Positions 58,440-64,000 of a DNA stretch of 64,000 bases are shown piece by piece. The stretch's first letter is position 1, and every line of letters begins with the position of its first letter. Below the pieces are notes generated by a model, which saw only the letters and a list, made by a program, of their open reading frames with translations, ran no database searches and had not been told where the DNA came from. The DNA is from Diphasiastrum complanatum (Eukaryota; Streptophyta; Lycopodiopsida; Lycopodiales; Lycopodiaceae), in NCBI GenBank assembly GCA_029204225.1, contig CM055112.1, forward strand, positions 2,020,346 to 2,084,345. The letters are read 5' to 3'. Both the position numbers and the translations under genes were made by a program.

Positions 58440-59520
58440 TGGAGCTATAGTGATCTAAAGGGCATTTCGCCAACAGTAGTCCAACACACCATACCTTTGT
58501 TGGACGGAGCAGTCCCCAAGGTAAGCCGTTACTACCGCTGTAACCCAAATTATATAGAATTGATCAAGCAAGAGTTGTAGAAGCTTATGGATGCAGATTT
58601 CATTTACGAAATCGAGCACACAGAATGGGTATCGCCGATAGTTATAGTACCCAAGAAGAATGGCAAAATGTGGATCTGTGTGAATCTGAAGGCGCTTCAT
58701 GCAGTCACCAAAAAGGACCATTTTTTTTACCATTTACGGAAAGTGTCCTCGATAGAGTTGCTAGCGATGAAGTCTACAGTTTTTGGATGGCTTCAGCGGC
58801 TACAACCAGGTGAAAATAGCCCCCCAGGACCAACACGAGACAGCATTCGCCACGAAATGGAGAACTTATGCCTATAAAGTGATGCCATTCGGACTTTGCA
58901 ATGCCCCAAGCACTTTCCAGCGAGTCATGCAGGCGGCATTCAAAGATTATTTGCAAAAAAATTTGGAAATTTTCTTGGACGATCTGTGCATGCATGGACC
59001 AGTTTCAGAACACTTATCCAATTTGGAGAATGTGCTACAAAAATCCCACGAATACCAGATCTCCCTGAATCCAGAAAAATGTCAATTTTGGGTGACACAT
59101 GACTGGATACTCGGCCATATAGTGTCAAGACACGGGATCTCCACAGATCTATCAAAGATCAGGATCATTATTGATCTACCACCACCGGGGATGATCCGCA
59201 TGGTCTACATTTTCATGGGTCATGCTAACTATTATAGGATCTTCATTCTTGATTTTGCGGAGTTAGCCAGACCAATTTACAAGCTCACAATGGATCCACA
59301 TTGGAATGAGGGAGCTCTAAAGGCTTTCCAGAAGATTAAAAATACATTGGTCTCAGCACCAATTTTACGACCACCCAATTGGTCCATTGAGTTCCACGTG
59401 CATATGGATGCATCAAAGTATGCAGTTGGAGCAGTCTTAACCCAGCCAAGTGAACACAAAAAGGATTTTCCAATCCAAATTTGCAAGCCGATAGCTCAGT
59501 GATACCTAAATGAATTATTC
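58440..59520 (+). pseudogene. Gypsy-2 reverse transcriptase
   Basis: It opens with SDLKGISPTVVQHTIPL, then TEWVSPIVIVPKKNGKMWIC. A frameshift near 58,780 leads to MDGFSGYNQVKIAPQDQHE (first Asp). KVMPFGLCNAPSTFQRVM and NLEIFLDDLCMHG follow, with the catalytic FLDD intact at 58,972-58,983. ILGHIVSRHG and YIFMGHANYYRIF come next. RNase H begins with FHVHMDASKYAVGAVL (the usual Thr before Asp is Met). A further shift occurs near 59,505. The catalytic Asp pair is preserved, unlike gypsy-1. Confidence 0.92.
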
Positions 59521-61084
59521 AACCACAGAGCGAGAAGCACTGGCAATGATTCATGCGGTTAAGAAGTTTCGACACTATTTGATGGCCACACATTTTGCTT
59601 TTTATACGGACCATCAACCCTTGCTATATCTCGTTAATGAAACTTGCAACACCGTGAGAATCACCAGATGGCTCCTTTTGTTGTTGGAATTTGATTTTCG
59701 GATAGTAGTTTGCAAGGGAAAACAACACTACATGGCAGATCATGTGTCACAAATCAAGGGAAAGGAGATTGCAACCCAACCCGATGATGAGCTGGTAGAT
59801 GCTACCTTATTTTATGTGGATACAATACCAGAATGGGCTGCCAACATTGTTGAATATCTAATGCGGGGCCAACCAAACGAATCACTACTAGAGGCGGAAC
59901 AGCGGAAATTGATCTTGAAGGCTAGACCTTATCAGTTGATTGTCGACCAGTTGTACCGAAGAGGTCCAGACGGAATTCTTCGGCGGTGTATTCTTCCTCA
60001 TGAGACCACCCAGATCATTTCACTTTCACATGAAGGCATGGGTGGAGGTCATTTTGCATCTGACATTACAGTTCACAAGATCCTACAATCAGGATGTTGG
60101 TGGCCAATGATTCATAAAGACACGGAAGAATACTTGAAAAAGTGCGATGTGTGCCAAAGGGCAAGGAGACCAACGAGATTGAACTATGATCTACTGCACC
60201 CAGTCTTAGTCCAAGCACCGTTCAAAAAATGGAGATTGGATTATATTGGTCCAATTCACCCTACAACAAGGAGTTCCCAGGCTCAATACATAATCATAGC
60301 CACAGACTACCTCACCAAATGGGTCGAAGCCAAGGCAGTAAGAGTAGTTGATGCTAGGACCACTGCCAAGTTCCTTTATGAAAATATCATTCTGCGCTTC
60401 GGATGCCCGGTGGAACTAGTCAGTGATCGCAGAAGCCATTTCATCAACGAGACCATCAAGGTCCTGTTGGAGGAATTCTTCGTGATCCACAGAACCAGTA
60501 TGCCTTATTATCCTCATGGTAATGGATAAGCAGAATCATCCAATAAGATCCTGTGTAGCATGCTCACAAAAACAGTTGAAGCTAGCAGATCAGATTGGGA
60601 ACACAAGTTGCATGCTGCACTGTGGGCATTCAGGACAACATATAAAGGGAGCACTGATCAAACACCCTTCCAATTGGTATATGGTCAGGATGCTGTGATG
60701 CTAGTGGAGTTTTTAGTTCCTTCATTAAGGATTGCCACCGCGCAACGTCTTAATGAGTCCAAATCTCTACAACTACGCCACGAAGCTCTACATAAACTCT
60801 ATGAAACACGCTTACTAGTTGTGCATGCACTGGCAGCTGAAAAGGAAAGACACAAAGTTTGGCATGATCATAGATTACAAAAGAAGGATCTTTGTCCAGG
60901 AGATTTAGTCCTGATGTATAGAACCAAGGTGATCAAGGGGAAGTTAAAATTCATGGGCGAAGGTCCTTATAGAATCAAGGAAATTCTTAATCATGGGGCC
61001 GTGAACTTAGAACAGCTTGATGGGATGCCATTCGACACACCCATCAACGGTAGCCGGTTGCACAAGTACTGGCCACCACAGTAA
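59510..61084 (+). pseudogene. Gypsy-2 RNase H end and integrase
   Basis: RNase H closes with STTEREALAMIHAVKKFRHY, FYTDHQPLLYLVN and HYMADHVSQI. Integrase: HEGMGGGHFA, then CDVCQRARRP (HHCC). The core is LDYIGPI (Asp), LVSDRRSHF (Asp, with the usual Gly-Thr changed) and HGNG-stop-AESSNK (Glu after a TAA at 60,527-60,529, most likely a C-to-T change in a Gln codon). The tail has LQKKDLCPGDLVLMY, FMGEGPYRIKEILNHGAV and ends NGSRLHKYWPPQ at a natural stop. Only that one stop breaks 525 codons. Confidence 0.93.
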
Positions 61085-62156
61085 GACAGATCCAGATTGG
61101 GGGTGGCAAGTTACAAAAAGCTAATCTGCTCAGCCATCGCCGCTAGATCTAAGGAGATCAAGCCAAATCAAGCTAAATCCATCAAGATTCAGCCAGATAT
61201 GCCAAGATGAGAAAAATCCATCAGAATCCAAGGAGGATCCAGATCTTGATAGGGTCAAAAAGGAAACAGATCATCAAATTGACTGAGGGATCTACTACCA
61301 AGAATCCATCAGAACTTCCAGAGCACTACCAACAGTCAGATCAAGCTTGGATGAAGCTGATTACCAGTTTACAAAAGTTAAAAATCAGAAAATCTCAAGA
61401 TCTCATCAAAAAAACACTCTGAAAGAGCACTTTTTTCATGATTTTTTGAGATCCCCTGGGAAATAGCTCTTGAAAATGGGACAGTCACCAGATCTGACTT
61501 AAATGCATACATGAAAATCTCTGCGAGAGTTTCTAATGGAGGAATCATCATTTTTTAATGTATGCGAGAGTTCCCAGAAGCAAAATTTTCTGAACCCTCG
61601 CAGAGCATCAAGATCATCTTACCAACTCTCGCAAGGTGCCTAAATGGAATCAAAAAGGTGAAATTAGCCAACCTACATTGTCTGATCTTGAAAATCCAAT
61701 CACAAGAACAAGTTGTGCAAGAGATCACTTCCTGCAAGAGTTGAACCCTCGCAGACAGTCTGAACCCTCGCAGAACCTTCGCATAGCAATCAAATCACCT
61801 TCTGAACTCTTGCAGACTTCCTTGAGTCTTAGAATTTTGTGAAGAAGGTGCCTGCCAAGAGCAAGGGAAAGTGAATTTCTCCTAATATGCACTCTAAATT
61901 CTGCTATATAAGGACTGAATTCGGGTAGCGAAGCTCTGTCGAAATTTCCATTGAAAATACCAAGTTCTCTGTTTTCAACCAAACTTCTTACCAACTGTTA
62001 TCTACTCATATTAAACACCGATCTACGTTCTGAACTACAATCATTGTCATCCAACACTCATTATTCTCAGTTTTCTACTGTTTCCACATCCTTTTCCATT
62101 TTCCATCATTTTTTCTACTTTTTTGACTTTTTCGACTACTAATCATCATTGCTAAC
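61085..62156 (+). repeat. Gypsy-2 spacer with repeated TCTGAACCCTCGCAGA box
   Basis: TCTGAACCCTCGCAGA occurs at 61,589-61,604 and 61,759-61,774. Close variants lie at 61,741-61,755 and 61,801-61,815, with inverted or partial forms (TGCGAGAGTT) near 61,505 and 61,562. This is the same position, between pol and the 3' frame, that arrays 2 and 3 occupy in gypsy-1. TATATAAGG near 61,905 could be a promoter for the 3' frame. Confidence 0.65.
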
Positions 62157-63930
62157 ATGGCCTCCTCATCCTCTGAAGACTCTGGCGCAAAACAGGTGAT
62201 CCAACGTGACATCTCTGAGGCCACGCAGATTTGGCCTCTACCCTTTGACACTCTGATCTAACCATGGCTGCAGCCAGCCAGCTCCCTCCTTGAAGCAATG
62301 GATTTTTACTCGGCGCTCTTCCATTCTGAGATTAACATGGGCCTCGCCCTTCATGCTTACGCCACCTGGGACAAGGACAAGGCTTGTTTCCACTTCCTGT
62401 ACCAAGGTACCACGTACAAGGTCAGGATTAACGCTGACTCGATGATCACCATTGGCATTATGTCCGATGATCGTCAACCCATCTCCCATCGCCACGCCAA
62501 AACTCTGATCAAACCATTCGTCACCCAAACCACACCAAAAATCACCATCTAGACTAACAATAGTTACTTGAAAGAAGCTATCACGGAACCCGTCATTTAG
62601 ACGGCTACTCATCTATTGAATAACTTTCTGGTTATTTCAACATTTCGCAAGGACAAAATCCAGTCTACGCTATTGAGTCAGATAGTGAAATCCTTTCTGG
62701 AATTCCCTAACTCCTCCGTTGTGCCATACGACTGGCATAGCTTCCTTATTCGAGAACTAACAAACTCCATCAAACCCAACAATCGTGAGCGAATCGCAGC
62801 AGGCCCCCTGTTGTGTAACTTTGCATGCGCACTTCTCGAGACAAAAGTGCGCGGTTTCCAACGCTCATCCCTCATGGCTACCCTTGTGCCACATACTAAC
62901 CTTTATCCACCATCTCAAGCATCCACCTCCTCCCAACCTACAGTCATTAACACAACGGCCAGCAAACGAATGCGTGGCGCTACCTCTACATCCACATCTC
63001 CACCTGTTACCCAAAGACGTGTCTCCACTGCCACACTAACCACTCCATCAACCACCGCCACTTCTTCTTCTGTGCAACCCCCCACTCCAATTTTTGTTGC
63101 CGTCGCCACCTCCCCTCATACCAAGTACTCTACCCAGGCTGGTAAAGCACGTTTTCTCTCTCTAGTAAGTCATTTTCTCTCTCTAGAATTTATTGATCCC
63201 CAGGCTTCCTTTAATCATGCTTAGATCGCTTCCAATGTCCACTGCTCCATCCATCACCATCGCATCCTCCATCACCCCTGCCACCACCATTGCTCCTCTC
63301 ACATTCAATCCTTCTGATTCACAGCTGTCCCCCGACACTATGGCATGGATGCAAGTTATCAATTTTTCACCCCCACGCCAAACACTTTCTGCTCCATCCT
63401 CACCTTCTTCCATACTCCACACCACCCTTCAATTCTCCACTGTTCCTCCCATCCTCTCATTCGGACAAACCGTCCTCATGCCTGTCTCCACAGTTATTTC
63501 TCACACCCCACCCGCTTCGCCAAAGGTTGCTGAGGGCAACCAACCGCTGCCTGATGATGCATTTGTACAAACAATTTTTGTAGCATCACCAAATCGGACT
63601 GACCCTACTGCCCCAAATGGCATCAAGACAAATGAAAACCTGATCAAAGATAATGACGACGAAATTCCACAAGTCGTTGGGGCCGATACAACACAAGCCC
63701 CTGCTAGTGTCAGTGTACCAGCTGCTCCCACGGATCTAACGACGTCATACCAAACTCTAGGAAAATACATCTTGGATGCGGTAGTGGCCAAAGCTATTCT
63801 GGAAGGCAGGGTACTACAGTTGGCAATGAGTAATACACAACAGCGAGCAGACCTCACCAAGCTGCAGCAAGAGCTGATTCTGGCTCAACAATATGAACAA
63901 GCAGGGCACCAGGAGATTGCCAAGCTGTAG
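62157..63930 (+). pseudogene. Extra 3' frame of gypsy-2, function unknown
   Basis: ATG at 62,157 opens a frame that continues to 63,224 with stops at 62,259, 62,550 and 62,598. It then shifts by one to the frame open 63,193-63,930. N-terminal part: LLEAMDFYSALFHSEINMGL, then HFLYQGTTYKVRINADSM. YDWHSFLIRELTNSIKPN follows at residue 191, then GPLLCNFACALLETK. A Ser/Thr/Pro-rich linker comes next, and a coiled coil (LTKLQQELILAQQYEQAG) with a stop at 63,930. The YDW..F and GP.LL blocks stand at almost the same positions as in gypsy-1. No membrane segment or signal peptide is evident. Confidence 0.72.
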
Positions 63931-64000
63931 TAGAAGGAGGAGGGCCCAAACAAATATATTCAAAGCCTCTCCAAAGCGTTGACCTAGGCCTCTACAAAGG
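63931..64000 (+). other. Continuation of gypsy-2 at the window edge
   Basis: After two adjacent stops the same frame carries on (EEGPNKYIQSLSKAL), so the 3' coding region continues beyond the window. Confidence 0.5.

Larger units (their letters stand above)
57341..64000 (+). mobile_element. Gypsy-2: Athila/Tat-like element, 5' truncated, runs off the window
   Basis: It shares with gypsy-1 the RT linker blocks, RT-RNase H-integrase order, pol ending, repeat-bearing spacer and long 3' frame. No LTR, primer site or Gag core lies between it and Copia-C, so its left part is missing. The junction falls somewhere in about 57,260-57,900. Its 3' LTR, if any, is beyond 64,000. Confidence 0.85.

Noticed and set aside
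62238-62612. A 124-codon minus-strand frame opposite the gypsy-2 3' frame
   Set aside because: The plus strand carries the motif shared with gypsy-1 and has the ATG; the minus frame has no similarity.

Overview
This window is repetitive nuclear DNA of a land plant with a large genome. It is packed with plant-type LTR retrotransposons of the Ty1/Copia and Ty3/gypsy superfamilies. Many have initiator-Met-tRNA primer sites (TGGTATCAGAGC), the elements are nested in one another, and most reading frames are broken by stops and frameshifts. I cannot name the species. No bacterial operon, rRNA or CRISPR array is visible. Apart from one weak exon candidate near 10.5 kb on the minus strand, no host gene can be supported.

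Layout. 1-5.3 kb: Copia gag/protease and integrase scraps, a minus-strand gypsy RT scrap, and anonymous AT-rich DNA. 5.3-9.86 kb: a decayed Copia element (called Copia-1 here). It is interrupted by a solo LTR in its protease (duplication ATTTT) and by an internally deleted gypsy element in its RNase H (duplication ACAAG), and it ends in its own 3' LTR. 9.86-11.46 kb: the least transposon-like stretch, with the exon candidate, local tandem duplications and an 86 bp tRNA-derived SINE flanked by a 15 bp duplication. 11.46-25.3 kb: Copia remnants split by a 12 kb gypsy element (gypsy-1, Athila/Tat-like). Gypsy-1 has LTRs of about 1.04 kb, gag, RT-RNase H-integrase, three arrays of a 25 bp minisatellite, and a long extra reading frame downstream of pol.

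25.4-31.1 kb: a minus-strand Copia 3' end, a minus-strand Copia-1-type LTR and AT-rich DNA. 31.1-35.3 kb: a chimera made of a Copia-A-type LTR with primer site, an inverted gypsy-1 LTR and a Copia-B protease/integrase fragment, followed by a minus-strand gypsy integrase scrap. 37.3 kb: a pure GA tract. 38.3-50.1 kb: a minus-strand Copia LTR/primer site, a decayed Copia-B-like fragment, then a Copia-B element whose gag is split by a complete Copia-A element at 41,550-47,461. That element has 650 bp LTRs and target duplication CGAGA. It has intact integrase coding, but about 1.06 kb of unrelated DNA stands where reverse transcriptase should be.

50.1-53.7 kb: AT-rich DNA of unknown origin ending in a polypurine-tract/LTR-like junction. 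53.7-57.3 kb: a Copia element (Copia-C) with a triplicated primer-binding site. 57.3-64 kb: a second Athila/Tat-like gypsy element (gypsy-2), running off the window. It too has an extra 3' reading frame, which shares motifs with that of gypsy-1.

How the parts work together: these are parasitic elements. Autonomous relatives would supply Gag, protease, reverse transcriptase, RNase H and integrase, and copies lacking a part could only move in trans. The most interesting signals are the RT-less Copia-A element, the shared 3' frame of the two gypsy elements, the 25 bp arrays, the CCAAT arrays with about 32 bp spacing in Copia-1 LTRs, and a CACACGTGTG palindrome shared by unrelated LTR families whose variants match CpG deamination.
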